Source: Lachnospira eligens
Lineage (GTDB): Bacteria; Bacillota; Clostridia; Lachnospirales; Lachnospiraceae
Assembly (NCBI RefSeq): GCF_009680455.1
Contig: NZ_WKRD01000003.1
Span: forward strand, 278,492-342,491
Length of the DNA stretch: 64,000 bases
Direction of reading: 5' to 3'
In this document: positions 24,432 through 33,593 of the stretch, one piece after another
Position numbering within the stretch: the first letter of the stretch is position 1
Layout of the letters: every line of letters begins with the position of its first letter
Program-made: the position numbers and the translations under genes
Notes under the pieces: generated by a model
Databases searched by the model: none
The model's input: the letters and a program-made list of their open reading frames with translations, nothing else
Told to the model about the DNA's origin: nothing

Positions 24432-26738
24432 ATGAGAAATCCTTTAAATAAGCGTCTGCCAAGAGAATTAAAGCATGACTTTGGTAAATATCTTGTTATA
24501 TTCTTATTTATGGTTATGATGATTTCGTTAGTAAGCGGATTCCTTGTAGCAGACAACAGTGTTAAGCACTCATATGATGAGGGCTTTGAAAAATATAATC
24601 TTGAAGATGGACATTTTACATTAGATAAAGAGCCTGACAGTTCTCTTATAAGAGATATTGAGAATAAGACTGACAGCAAGCTTTACGACTTAAGATATTT
24701 TGAGGAAGATGAGGCTGACAGCGGTGATACAATCAGAGTGTATAAAGACAGGACAAAGGTTAATCTTGAGTGTGTTATGGAAGGCGAAATGCCTGCTGCC
24801 GATAATGAAATAGCACTTGACCGTATGTATGCACAGAATGCCAAGATTAAGATAGGCGACACAATTAAGCTCGCAGGAAAGGAATTAAAGGTTACCGGTT
24901 TTGTTGCAGTTCCTGATTACAGCTGCCTTTTCGAAAATAATTCAGATATGATGTTTGACGCAACTAATTTTTCTATTGCTGTTATGACTGATAAGGGCTT
25001 TGAAAATGTTTCAAGTAATCATGTCAAATATAATTATGCATGGAAATATAACAAAGAGGTTATAGGAGATAAGGCTGAAAAAGAGGCTTCTGAAGATTTT
25101 CTTGAAAATCTTGGCGATATTATCAAAGAATATGATACAAAGCTTATAATGAGTGGTAATACGGATATTATCAGTGTTTCTGATTATCTTCCAAGATACA
25201 CTAACAAGGCGGTTAATTTTACTGGTGATGATATGGGTTCAGATAAGGCAACAATTATGCTTTTTGACTATATTGTAATGGTTGTAATTGCATTTGTATT
25301 TGCTGTTACAACATCTAACACAATCAGTCAGGAGGCAGGTGTTATCGGAACTCTCCGCGCATCAGGTTATAAGAGAAGTGAGATTGTAAGACATTACATG
25401 GTCCTTCCTGTTGCTGTAACACTGTTCGTTGCTGTTGTTGGTAATATACTTGGCTACACTCTTCTGGAGAAGTTTTTTGTAAATGTGTATTATAACAGCT
25501 ACAGCCTGTGTACTTACACGACACTGCTTAATGCAGAAGCATTTGTTGATACGACAGTTGTTCCAATTATTATTATTTTTGTTGTTAATCTTATTGTACT
25601 TGAAAAGAAGCTCCGGCTTTCTCCGCTTAAGTTTTTAAGACATGAGCTTACTAACAGAAAGAGAAAGAAGCTTATAAAGTTAAGCCACAAGCTTCCTTTC
25701 ATGACAAGATTCAGATTAAGGATAATGTTCCAGAATATACCTAATTATCTGACATTGTTCTTAGGAATACTGATTGCAGGTGCACTTGTTGTATTCAGCA
25801 TCATGTTCGAGCCGCTTATTGATGATTATGCTGATGTTGTTAAGAAGTCACAGATATGTGATTATCAGTATGTGTTAAAAAGTCAGGCAGAAACTGATGT
25901 TTCTGGTGCAGAAAAGTACTGTGTGACATCGCTTGATACAACTGATGAAAAATACATGACAGATGATATTATGATATATGGTATTCAGGATAACAGCAGG
26001 TATGTTGATGTGGATATCAAGGATGATGAGATACTTGTATCTAATGGTGTAATGGTCAAATACGGACTAAAAAAGGGTGATACATTTAAACTAAAAGATC
26101 CGTATTCAGATAATGAGTATGAATTCACAATAGCAGGAAGTTATAAATATGATGCTGCACTTGCAGTATTCATGACAAGAAAAAACTTTATTGATACATT
26201 TGACAAGGCTGATGATTACTTCACTGGATACTTCACAGACAAGAAGCTGACAGATATTGATGATAAATATGTTGCTTCAATAGTTACATATGAAGACCTT
26301 ATAAAAGTGTCTAACCAGATGAAGGTTTCAATGGGCGAGATGATGTATATACTGAAGTATTTTGGAATTATAATGTTCGTGCTTCTTATGTATCTGTTAT
26401 CTAAACAGATTATTGAAAAGAATGCACAGTCAATTTCAATGACTAAGATTCTTGGTTTTAAGAATGGAGAGATAGGCGGACTGTATATTGTAGCTACTTC
26501 AATTATGGTAGTTATATCACTGGTTGTTTCTGTACCTATAGTAAATGCTTTGCTTAAATGGGCATTTTCATCATATCTGTACACTTCGATGACTGGATAT
26601 ATTCCTTATATGGTAAGAAGAAGCTGTTTTGTTGAGATGGTTATTCTTGGAATTGTATGCTATGCGGTTGTTGCTGTGCTTCAGCTTGTGAAGATTTCTA
26701 AGATTCCTAAGACGGATGCATTGAAAAATGTAGAGTAA
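24432..26738 (+). CDS. ABC transporter permease, FtsX/MacB type
   Basis: A 768-aa permease: one N-terminal helix (about residues 17-36), a long extracytoplasmic domain, a first FtsX block of helices (about 275-390), a second extracytoplasmic domain, and a final FtsX block (about 640-760). ATG 24432 is chosen because GAGAGGAG (24417-24424) precedes it; an ATG at 24411 is also in frame. With the preceding ATPase it forms a two-gene exporter under the operator-bearing promoter at 23629. Substrate unknown. Confidence 0.92.
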   Translation: MRNPLNKRLPRELKHDFGKYLVIFLFMVMMISLVSGFLVADNSVKHSYDEGFEKYNLEDGHFTLDKEPDSSLIRDIENKTDSKLYDLRYFEEDEADSGDTIRVYKDRTKVNLECVMEGEMPAADNEIALDRMYAQNAKIKIGDTIKLAGKELKVTGFVAVPDYSCLFENNSDMMFDATNFSIAVMTDKGFENVSSNHVKYNYAWKYNKEVIGDKAEKEASEDFLENLGDIIKEYDTKLIMSGNTDIISVSDYLPRYTNKAVNFTGDDMGSDKATIMLFDYIVMVVIAFVFAVTTSNTISQEAGVIGTLRASGYKRSEIVRHYMVLPVAVTLFVAVVGNILGYTLLEKFFVNVYYNSYSLCTYTTLLNAEAFVDTTVVPIIIIFVVNLIVLEKKLRLSPLKFLRHELTNRKRKKLIKLSHKLPFMTRFRLRIMFQNIPNYLTLFLGILIAGALVVFSIMFEPLIDDYADVVKKSQICDYQYVLKSQAETDVSGAEKYCVTSLDTTDEKYMTDDIMIYGIQDNSRYVDVDIKDDEILVSNGVMVKYGLKKGDTFKLKDPYSDNEYEFTIAGSYKYDAALAVFMTRKNFIDTFDKADDYFTGYFTDKKLTDIDDKYVASIVTYEDLIKVSNQMKVSMGEMMYILKYFGIIMFVLLMYLLSKQIIEKNAQSISMTKILGFKNGEIGGLYIVATSIMVVISLVVSVPIVNALLKWAFSSYLYTSMTGYIPYMVRRSCFVEMVILGIVCYAVVAVLQLVKISKIPKTDALKNVE

Positions 26739-26767
26739 AACCATAGAATAAAACCAAAATTTACTTC

Positions 26768-26861
26768 TTGACAATACAAAAATAATTTAATAATATACTA
26801 ACAAATAGTGAGTAGCATTACAGCATAAATCCGACTGTAATGGGACTCACTGTATTTTTTT
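26768..26861 (+). promoter_or_regulatory. hxlR promoter and promoter-proximal terminator-like leader
   Basis: TTGACA (26768-26773), 17 bases, TAATAT (26791-26796). The predicted RNA starts just before a two-part hairpin: AGTGAGT/ACTCACT (26807-26813 / 26845-26851) enclosing CATTACAG/CTGTAATG (26816-26823 / 26835-26842), followed by TTTTTTT (26855-26861). This is a transcription-attenuation layout or a very short RNA. It could also be the terminator of the preceding ABC operon with a chance promoter. Confidence 0.55.
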
Positions 26862-26899
26862 ATGCAAAAACACCATTGCAGTAGGAAAAGGAGGTAACA

Positions 26900-27247
26900 A
26901 TGAAACTGAAAAAACAGTACGACTGCAATCTTGTTATGATGAATGATCTTATTGGTGGAAAATGGAAATTAAGAATTTTATGGCATATTATGAATGGAGA
27001 TAACAGATTTTCTATGCTCGAAAAAACTATTGACAGTATAACGCCAAAGGTTTTAATGTCACAGCTTAATGAAATGGAAGAAAGTGGTCTGATATTAAAA
27101 CATGTATTAGTAAGTACACCACCTAAAGTTGTTGTTTATGAGATAAATCCTGAATATTCAGGTATATGTGAAATAGTTAATATTGCCCATTCATTTTCCA
27201 GAATGTATGGCACTAAGAATAATATTGACATACTTACAAAAAAGTAA
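26900..27247 (+). CDS. HxlR-family winged-helix regulator
   Basis: A 115-aa regulator with the HxlR signature: C9 in YDCNLVMMNDLIGGKWKLRILW, then a winged helix (TPKVLMSQLNEMEESGLILKHV). Some HxlR proteins sense electrophiles through the N-terminal Cys. It lies between the ABC exporter and the iron importer. A terminator follows, so it is probably a monocistronic regulator of one neighbour. Confidence 0.92.
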   Translation: MKLKKQYDCNLVMMNDLIGGKWKLRILWHIMNGDNRFSMLEKTIDSITPKVLMSQLNEMEESGLILKHVLVSTPPKVVVYEINPEYSGICEIVNIAHSFSRMYGTKNNIDILTKK

Positions 27248-27251
27248 GTTC

Positions 27252-27343
27252 TTGTCAATAAAGATTAGCTTATTTATAATCACCGTTGTTCACAGCATTT
27301 ACTAATGCTGTTTTTTAAAGGATGCGAGTTAGTGTATTCTAAC
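27252..27343 (+). promoter_or_regulatory. Siderophore operon promoter, early hairpin and iron-box-like palindrome
   Basis: TTGTCA (27252-27257), 17 bases, TATAAT (27275-27280). Five bases after the predicted start lies the hairpin ACAGCAT/ATGCTGT followed by TTTTTT (27292-27316), which could terminate hxlR or attenuate this transcript. Then comes GTTAGTGTATTCTAAC (27328-27343), the same GTTAG-N6-CTAAC palindrome as at feoA. I infer an iron-responsive operator. Confidence 0.6.
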
Positions 27344-27367
27344 AATAGTAAGCGAAAAAGGAGAATA

Positions 27368-28423
27368 ATGGTAATTATGATAAAGATATTTATTAAGAAA
27401 AATATAATTACATTGACTCTAGCGATACTTCTACTTGTGTTGTCTGGTGTGTCGCTTTTTATAGGGGTAATTGATATTAATATAAAAAATCTTTTTTTGG
27501 ATTCACAGTCAATGGAAGTCTTTGTGATATCAAGACTTCCAAGACTTCTGGCAATTTTGTGTACAGGAGTAGGAATGAGTGTAGCAGGACTTATAATGCA
27601 GCAGCTGTGCATGAATAAATTTGTTTCGCCAACAACCGGAGCAACAATTTCATCAGCTCAGTTTGGAATTCTTCTGGCACTTATATTTGTGCCGGATGCC
27701 ACAATATGGGGCAGGGCGATATTTGCATTTATCAGCGCAATACTTGGTACATGGATTTTTGTCTGGTTTATACAGCGAATACAGTATAAGGACATTGTCA
27801 TGGTTCCGCTTGTCGGAATAATGTTTGGAAATGTTATCGGGGGAGTTACGAACTTCCTTGCTTACAAGTATGAAGTTACACAGGCATTGTCAACATGGCT
27901 GGTAGGACATTTTTCAATGGTATTAAAGGGAAGATACGAAATAGTTTATCTGACCGTGCCACTAGTAGTACTGGCATTCATATTTGCTAATCATTTTAAC
28001 ATTGTGGGTATGGGAAAAGATTTTTCAAAGAATCTTGGCGTTCCATATAATTTGGTCCTTTTTGCAGGACTTACAATAGCAGCGATGATTACAGCATCAA
28101 TAATAGTGGTTGTTGGTTCGATTTCTTATATAGGACTGATTGTTCCCAATGTGGTTGCAATGTTCAAGGGCGACAAGATAAGAGGAACTCTTGTTGACAC
28201 TGCGCTTTTTGGAGCTTTGTTTGTTCTGGTATGTGATATTATCGGAAGAGTTATTATTATGCCGTATGAGCTTCCAATTGAACTTATAGTTGGAATACTT
28301 GGAAGTCTGATATTTGTAGCACTGTTAATATACAGACTTAAGCATGGAAGAAAAATTGTGAATATTAAATTATTTAATGAGCAGAAAGAGGTAAATAATG
28401 AACAGGAAAAGGAATATATATAA
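27368..28423 (+). CDS. Iron-siderophore ABC permease (FecCD family), first subunit
   Basis: A 351-aa BtuC-like permease with about 9-10 helices. It has the family elements RLPRLLAILCTGVGMSVAGLIMQ near the N-terminus and VVGSISYIGLIVPN in the C-terminal half. ATG 27368 follows AGGAG at 27359-27363; ATG 27377 is possible. Closest in style to FatD/CeuB/YclN. It overlaps the second permease by 26 bases, so the two form a heterodimer from one mRNA. Confidence 0.93.
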   Translation: MVIMIKIFIKKNIITLTLAILLLVLSGVSLFIGVIDINIKNLFLDSQSMEVFVISRLPRLLAILCTGVGMSVAGLIMQQLCMNKFVSPTTGATISSAQFGILLALIFVPDATIWGRAIFAFISAILGTWIFVWFIQRIQYKDIVMVPLVGIMFGNVIGGVTNFLAYKYEVTQALSTWLVGHFSMVLKGRYEIVYLTVPLVVLAFIFANHFNIVGMGKDFSKNLGVPYNLVLFAGLTIAAMITASIIVVVGSISYIGLIVPNVVAMFKGDKIRGTLVDTALFGALFVLVCDIIGRVIIMPYELPIELIVGILGSLIFVALLIYRLKHGRKIVNIKLFNEQKEVNNEQEKEYI

Positions 28424-29366
28424 ACTGATAATTCTTGCTGTTATCGTTCTGCTTGCAATGGCAGCTTATATGACAATTGGTGTTAAATTTCATAATGAAA
28501 GACTTATGAGATTTGCATTCAAAATAAGATATCCCAAGCTTATTGCAATGGTAATAACTGCATTTACGATAGGTGGGGCATCAATAGTGTTTCAGTCAGT
28601 TATAAATAATACTATTGTTACACCGTGTCTTTTAGGAATGAATTCGCTTTATACATTAATACATACAGCAGTAGTGTTTTTCTTAGGATCGGGCAGCATG
28701 CTTGTTATTAATGCAAATATGAGCTTTGCACTTGACCTTGTGATAATGGGTTTTGTAGCAACATTTATATATAGTTATCTGTTTAAAGCGACTAATCATA
28801 ATGTGCTTTATGTTTTACTTATTGGAACAGTTCTTACATCATTCTTTTCGAGCATACAAAGCACACTGACAAGAATAATGGATCCCAATGAGTATGACAC
28901 ACTTCTTACTTCATTAGTAGCAAGCTTCAGCAATGTTAATTCAGAAATAATAATTTTTTCATTGATTATTATTGCAGCAATTATTGTGATATTCCGAAAA
29001 GAACTTGCAATGCTTGATGTACTTACACTTGGAAAAGAGCAGGCTGTTAATCTTGGAGTTGATTATGACAGATGTATAAGAAGACTTCTGCTAGCTGTGA
29101 CATTATGTATATCGGTTGCTACAGCAATGGTTGGACCAATATCATTTCTTGGTCTGATAATTGCTAATCTGTCAAGACAGATGTTAAAAACATACCGTCA
29201 TACACAGCTGATACTTGGTTCTGCATTATTTGGGATGATAGGACTTATATTTGGACAGCTTATAGTTGAAAGAATATTTGTCTATGCAATTCCTGTAAGT
29301 GTGTTTATTACGGTTGGAGGAGGAATATATTTCCTGTATCTGCTGCTTGCAGGAAAGAGAGCTTAA
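28398..29366 (+). CDS. Iron-siderophore ABC permease (FecCD family), second subunit
   Basis: A 322-aa FecCD permease (FatC/CeuC/YclO style): RYPKLIAMVITAFTIGGASIVFQ in the first helices and ATAMVGPISFLGLIIANLSRQ in the ATPase-coupling region. The start lies inside the end of the first permease gene, with AAAGAGG before it. Confidence 0.92.
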   Translation: MNRKRNIYKLIILAVIVLLAMAAYMTIGVKFHNERLMRFAFKIRYPKLIAMVITAFTIGGASIVFQSVINNTIVTPCLLGMNSLYTLIHTAVVFFLGSGSMLVINANMSFALDLVIMGFVATFIYSYLFKATNHNVLYVLLIGTVLTSFFSSIQSTLTRIMDPNEYDTLLTSLVASFSNVNSEIIIFSLIIIAAIIVIFRKELAMLDVLTLGKEQAVNLGVDYDRCIRRLLLAVTLCISVATAMVGPISFLGLIIANLSRQMLKTYRHTQLILGSALFGMIGLIFGQLIVERIFVYAIPVSVFITVGGGIYFLYLLLAGKRA

Positions 29367-29386
29367 TACTTAGAAGGAGAACAATA

Positions 29387-30139
29387 ATGGTTGTAGATAA
29401 ATTGTTGAAAAAATATGACAAAAAAGTAGTTGTAGATTCAGTAAGCTTTTCTATACCAAAAGGTAAGGTTACATCATTTATTGGACCTAATGGAGCGGGA
29501 AAATCTACAGTTATGGGAATGATATCAAGGCTTATTGCTAATGATGCAGGTATTATTGAATTTCAGGGAAAGTCAATGCATGACTGGAAAAGCAAGGAGC
29601 TTGCAAAGCATCTGGCAATACTTACCCAGAGTAATAACATACAAATGAAGCTTACAGTTGAAGAACTTGTGGCGTTTGGAAGGTTTCCTCATTCAGGTGG
29701 AAGGCTTACTGATAAGGATAAAGATATAATTAATAAGTCAATTGAATACATGGAACTTAATGAATTCAGAAACAGATTTATAGATGAGCTGTCTGGAGGA
29801 CAGAGACAGCGTGCATATATTGCGATGGTTATAGCACAGGATACAGAATTTATTCTTCTTGATGAGCCTACGAATAATCTTGACATATATCATGCAACTA
29901 ATCTTATGAAAATTATAAGAAAACTAAGTGATGAACTTGGAAAAACGGTTGTCACAGTTTTACATGAAATTAATTATGCGGCATTTTATTCTGATTATAT
30001 ATGTGCATTTAAAGATGGCAGGGTTGCCAAATTTGGTACAGTTGATGAGGTTATGACCAAAGAAGTATTATCAGAGATATATAATGTCGATTTTGAAATA
30101 ATGAATATACAGGGCAGACCATTGTCAATATATTATTAA
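29387..30139 (+). CDS. Iron-siderophore ABC ATPase
   Basis: A 250-aa importer ATPase of the FepC/YclP type: Walker A GPNGAGKST, Q-loop ILTQ, signature LSGGQRQRAYIAM, Walker B FILLDEPTNNLD, H-loop LHEINYA. It follows the permeases by 20 bases with AGAAGGAG as binding site. Confidence 0.95.
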   Translation: MVVDKLLKKYDKKVVVDSVSFSIPKGKVTSFIGPNGAGKSTVMGMISRLIANDAGIIEFQGKSMHDWKSKELAKHLAILTQSNNIQMKLTVEELVAFGRFPHSGGRLTDKDKDIINKSIEYMELNEFRNRFIDELSGGQRQRAYIAMVIAQDTEFILLDEPTNNLDIYHATNLMKIIRKLSDELGKTVVTVLHEINYAAFYSDYICAFKDGRVAKFGTVDEVMTKEVLSEIYNVDFEIMNIQGRPLSIYY

Positions 30140-30242
30140 TTTATTATGGCTTCAGGCCTTGCATGCGGGCTTTAGCATATATGTATGATGTCAGTCGCGA
30201 AGCATTGTACAGAAAAATAAAAATAGAAGAGGATAACATATA

Positions 30243-31223
30243 ATGAAAAAAATCACAGCTATATTATTAATGGCACTTATGGTTCTTTCACTTACTGCGT
30301 GTGGTAACCAGACAGGTAAGGATAATAATGGTTCAGAGGGAAGTACAGAACCAACAAGCGTAACAATAACAACATTAAATGGACAGAAAGAGCAGACACA
30401 GCTTGAGGTTCCATATAATCCTGAAAGAATTGCAATTCTTGACCTTGCTGCTCTTGATATAATAGATAGTATTGGTGTTGGTGACAAAGTTGTTGGAATG
30501 GCACAGACAAGCATTGATTATCTTTCTCATTATTCAGAAAACAAGAGCATAAAGAATCTTGGTACAATAAAAGAAGCTGATATTGAAGCAGTTATGGAAT
30601 GCGAGCCGGATATAATATTTATCGGTGGAAGACTGTCAGCTTCATATGATAAATTAAGTGAAATAGCTCCTGTTGTATATCTTGCAACAGACAACAGTAT
30701 TGGACTTGTTGAAAGTACTTTGAAAAATGCAAAAACAATAGCATCTATATTTGGCAAAGAAAACGAAGTTGAAGATAAGGTTAATCAGTATAATGACAGA
30801 ATTAACAATTTAAAGAATATTGCATCCGGAAAGAATGCTCTTGTAGGAATGACAACAAGCGGAAGCTTTAATATTCTTGGCAATGATGGAAGATGCTCAA
30901 TTATGGGTAATGAGATTGGCTTTAACAATCTTGGAGCAACAGGAAATACTTCAACACATGGAAATGAGGCTTCTTTTGAAACAGTAGTTGCAAAGAATCC
31001 AGAATATATATTTGTTATGGACAGAGATAAGGCTATAGGAAAAGCAGGTGCAGCATCTGCTAAGGAAATAGTTGAAAATGATCTTGTAAAATCAACTCCT
31101 GCATATAAGAATAATCATATTATTTATCTTGAAAATCCTAATGTATGGTATACAGCAGAGGGTGGAATTCAGGCACTTGATATGATGCTTAAGGATCTTG
31201 AAAAGGGGCTTGGAGTAAAATAA
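30243..31223 (+). CDS. Siderophore-binding lipoprotein (CeuA/FatB/YclQ-like)
   Basis: A 326-aa periplasmic-binding-protein (FecB/BtuF fold) lipoprotein: lipobox LTAC (C20), then YNPERIAILDLAALDIIDSIG, GTIKEADIEAVMECEPDIIFIG and a C-terminal lobe ending at the typical IQALDMMLKDLEKGL helix. Similarity to the petrobactin/catecholate-type binders CeuA and YclQ is by eye, so the siderophore is uncertain. It completes a permease-permease-ATPase-binder operon and is followed by a terminator. Confidence 0.92.
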   Translation: MKKITAILLMALMVLSLTACGNQTGKDNNGSEGSTEPTSVTITTLNGQKEQTQLEVPYNPERIAILDLAALDIIDSIGVGDKVVGMAQTSIDYLSHYSENKSIKNLGTIKEADIEAVMECEPDIIFIGGRLSASYDKLSEIAPVVYLATDNSIGLVESTLKNAKTIASIFGKENEVEDKVNQYNDRINNLKNIASGKNALVGMTTSGSFNILGNDGRCSIMGNEIGFNNLGATGNTSTHGNEASFETVVAKNPEYIFVMDRDKAIGKAGAASAKEIVENDLVKSTPAYKNNHIIYLENPNVWYTAEGGIQALDMMLKDLEKGLGVK

Positions 31224-31276
31224 TATAATGAAAAGTTATAAGCTGATAGTGGCTTATGTATGATTTTTGATGTGAT

Positions 31277-31441
31277 ACCTATAGGTAGTCGTATTATCGG
31301 CGGATTTATAGGTAGAAATAAGAAAAAATCATGTATTATTTTGATAATTATTCTGTAAACACCTATAAGACAGTTCATAGGACTCGTCTTATAGGTGTTT
31401 TTTTGTTGGAAATTATTGGAATGAGTGAAAAAGTACCTATA
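31277..31441 (+). repeat. Cluster of ACCTATA/TATAGGT motifs
   Basis: ACCTATAGGT, a perfect 10-base palindrome, is at 31277-31286. Further copies of the heptamer are at 31307 (TATAGGT), 31361 and 31390 (both arms of the terminator) and 31435 (ACCTATA). The cluster occupies the gap between the siderophore operon and the marR gene. No gene is seen in 31224-31713. Confidence 0.4.
31358..31404 (+). terminator. Terminator of the siderophore operon
   Basis: A perfect 14-bp stem, AACACCTATAAGAC (31358-31371) / GTCTTATAGGTGTT (31386-31399), followed by a run of T. Confidence 0.9.
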
Positions 31442-31619
31442 TATGCTTATGAAAAATGATATATATAGGAACGGCAATTCCACATGAATAAATCTATACG
31501 AAAATAAAAATCACATAAAAGAATCCGCATGAAAATAAAAGAGGCATAAACCAAGAGGTTATAAGCAAAATTAAGCTTATTTCACAATGATAAGCAGGAA
31601 TCTCTATATAGAAATCATG

Positions 31620-31648
31620 TTGACGCCACAAGAATATGCATATATAAT
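31620..31648 (+). promoter_or_regulatory. marR-MATE promoter
   Basis: TTGACG (31620-31625), 17 bases, TATAAT (31643-31648). The AT-rich stretch after it (31651-31690) contains repeated GATAATTA/TAATCAATTA-like sequences that could bind the MarR product. Confidence 0.65.
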
Positions 31649-31713
31649 TACCTATGATAATTAACAAAGATAATCAATTATATAATTATATAGCTTAAGG
31701 AGACGAATGTATT

Positions 31714-32163
31714 ATGAAACCAGACAAGATTAAGAGAATGTTGGATGCCTGTTATCTGGCTAAAAGGATTAGGGAACTGCTGCCGGAGCTGCCAGATGGG
31801 GTTGCACCTGCTTATATCCAGTATATTGATGTGATTCATCATCTGTTGGAGACTAATGATTGTGTCAAGGTTTCGGACATCAGTGACTGGCTTAATCTGC
31901 CAAGACCAGGTGTTACCCGTACTGTCAAGGAAATGGAAGCTAAGGGATATCTTAAGAAGACTACTTCACAGGAAGATGCAAGGATAACTTATATTACGGT
32001 TACAGATAAGGGTGAAGAGTTGTCTAAGAAATATGATGCTGACTATTACAGCCGGCTTAGCAAATATCTTACGGATATTAGTGATGAAGAGGCTGATTCT
32101 ATGATCGAAACTATTAACAAATTCTACAAGGTGATGAGCGAAAGGAAAGTTGACATTGAATAA
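31714..32163 (+). CDS. MarR-family regulator
   Basis: A 149-aa winged-helix regulator: VKVSDISDWLNLPRPGVTRTVKEMEAKGYLKKTT as HTH and DARITYITVTDKG as the wing. AAGGAG is about 13 bases before the ATG at 31714. The next gene, a MATE pump, starts inside its end, which fits local control of the pump. Confidence 0.92.
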   Translation: MKPDKIKRMLDACYLAKRIRELLPELPDGVAPAYIQYIDVIHHLLETNDCVKVSDISDWLNLPRPGVTRTVKEMEAKGYLKKTTSQEDARITYITVTDKGEELSKKYDADYYSRLSKYLTDISDEEADSMIETINKFYKVMSERKVDIE

Positions 32164-33499
32164 TTCAAAATCAGATTTTACACAGGGAAGTATATTAGGG
32201 AAGCTGATTCCTTTTATGATGCCAATACTTGGGGCATTAATATTACAGGCAGCATATGGTGCAGTTGACTTGCTTGTTGTTGGAAGATTTGGAACTACTG
32301 AAGGCCTTTCAGCAGTATCGACAGGAAGCCAGGTACTTAATTTAGTTACATTTGTTATAACACAGTTTGCAATGGGTGTTACAGTGCTTATTGCAAGATA
32401 TATTGGTGAGAAAAGACCGGAGCAGATAGGCGCTCTGATAGGCGGAGCTATTGTTGTGTTTACAATGATTTCAGTGGTGCTTTTCGTTGTTATGATTATT
32501 TTTTCAAGACAGATTGCAGTTATAATGCAGGCACCGAAAGAAGCAGTAGGTCTTACATCTGTATATGTAAAAATATGTGGCTCAGGAATATTCTTTATAG
32601 TTGCATATAATCTTCTTTCAGCAATATTCAGGGGGCTTGGAGACAGCAAATCACCTCTTATATTCGTTGCAGTTGCATGTGTTATTAATATTGTGGGTGA
32701 TCTTGTTCTTGTTGCAGGGTTTAACATGAATGCTGCCGGAGCTGCTATTGCGACAGTCGCAGCACAGGCGGTAAGTGTTGTATTTGCACTTGTATTACTT
32801 TTTAAGAGAAAACTTCCGTTTAAGATAACTAAGAAAGATTTCTCAATTAACAGACATTGCAGGAGAGCATTAAAGGTCGGACTTCCACTTGCATTACAGG
32901 AATTTCTTACACAGATTTCATTCCTTGCTTTATGCGCATTCGTTAACAGACTGGGATTACAGGCATCGTCAGGATATGGTGTTGCATGTAAAATAGTTAA
33001 TTTTGCAATGCTCATACCAAGCTCACTTATGCAGTCAATGGCGTCATTTGTTTCACAGAATGTCGGTGCAGGCAATGAAAAGAGAGCAAAGAGGACGATG
33101 TTTGCCGGTATTGGTGTTGGACTTGTGATAGGCTGTATAGTATTCCTGTTTGTGATGTTTAAGGGTGACCTTCTCACAGCAATATTTACAACTGACGAGG
33201 CTGTTATCCAGAATGGATATGATTACCTTAAGGGATTTGCATTAGAGACGATTGTTACTGCGATATTATTCAGTATGATTGGATATTTTAATGGTCATGA
33301 CAAGACGGTATGGGTAATGATTCAGGGCCTTACACAGACACTGCTTGTCCGTCTGCCATTTGCGTATTATATGAGTATACAGCCTGATGCGAGCCTTACT
33401 AAGATTGGTCTGGCTGCTCCTGTAGCAACTATTTTTGGAATTGTGTTAAATGTGGTATTCTATATCTGGTGTAACAGAAATGATAAGAAATATATGTAA
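32150..33499 (+). CDS. MATE family efflux transporter
   Basis: A 449-aa, 12-helix MATE antiporter (TQGSILGKLIPFMMPILGALILQAAY; VDLLVVGRFGTTEGLSAVST; second bundle ALKVGLPLALQEFLTQ). The start is a TTG at 32150 or 32156; no ATG lies nearby, and AGGAAAG precedes. The 14-base overlap with marR implies translational coupling. It is distinct from the MATE gene at 21702. Confidence 0.92.
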   Translation: MTLNNSKSDFTQGSILGKLIPFMMPILGALILQAAYGAVDLLVVGRFGTTEGLSAVSTGSQVLNLVTFVITQFAMGVTVLIARYIGEKRPEQIGALIGGAIVVFTMISVVLFVVMIIFSRQIAVIMQAPKEAVGLTSVYVKICGSGIFFIVAYNLLSAIFRGLGDSKSPLIFVAVACVINIVGDLVLVAGFNMNAAGAAIATVAAQAVSVVFALVLLFKRKLPFKITKKDFSINRHCRRALKVGLPLALQEFLTQISFLALCAFVNRLGLQASSGYGVACKIVNFAMLIPSSLMQSMASFVSQNVGAGNEKRAKRTMFAGIGVGLVIGCIVFLFVMFKGDLLTAIFTTDEAVIQNGYDYLKGFALETIVTAILFSMIGYFNGHDKTVWVMIQGLTQTLLVRLPFAYYMSIQPDASLTKIGLAAPVATIFGIVLNVVFYIWCNRNDKKYM

Positions 33500-33593
33500 T
33501 ATTTGTAGAATATTTGCTACATTTCATCAGGCATGTTATAATAACTGACATTAATATAAAGGAAGATTTCTGCAAAAGAAACAAGGTCAGATT

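Noticed and set aside
31966..33177. A 403-residue open frame on the minus strand
   Set aside because: It lies antisense to the MATE gene, is very rich in Thr/Ala/Ile as expected for the reverse of a hydrophobic gene, and has no ribosome binding site.
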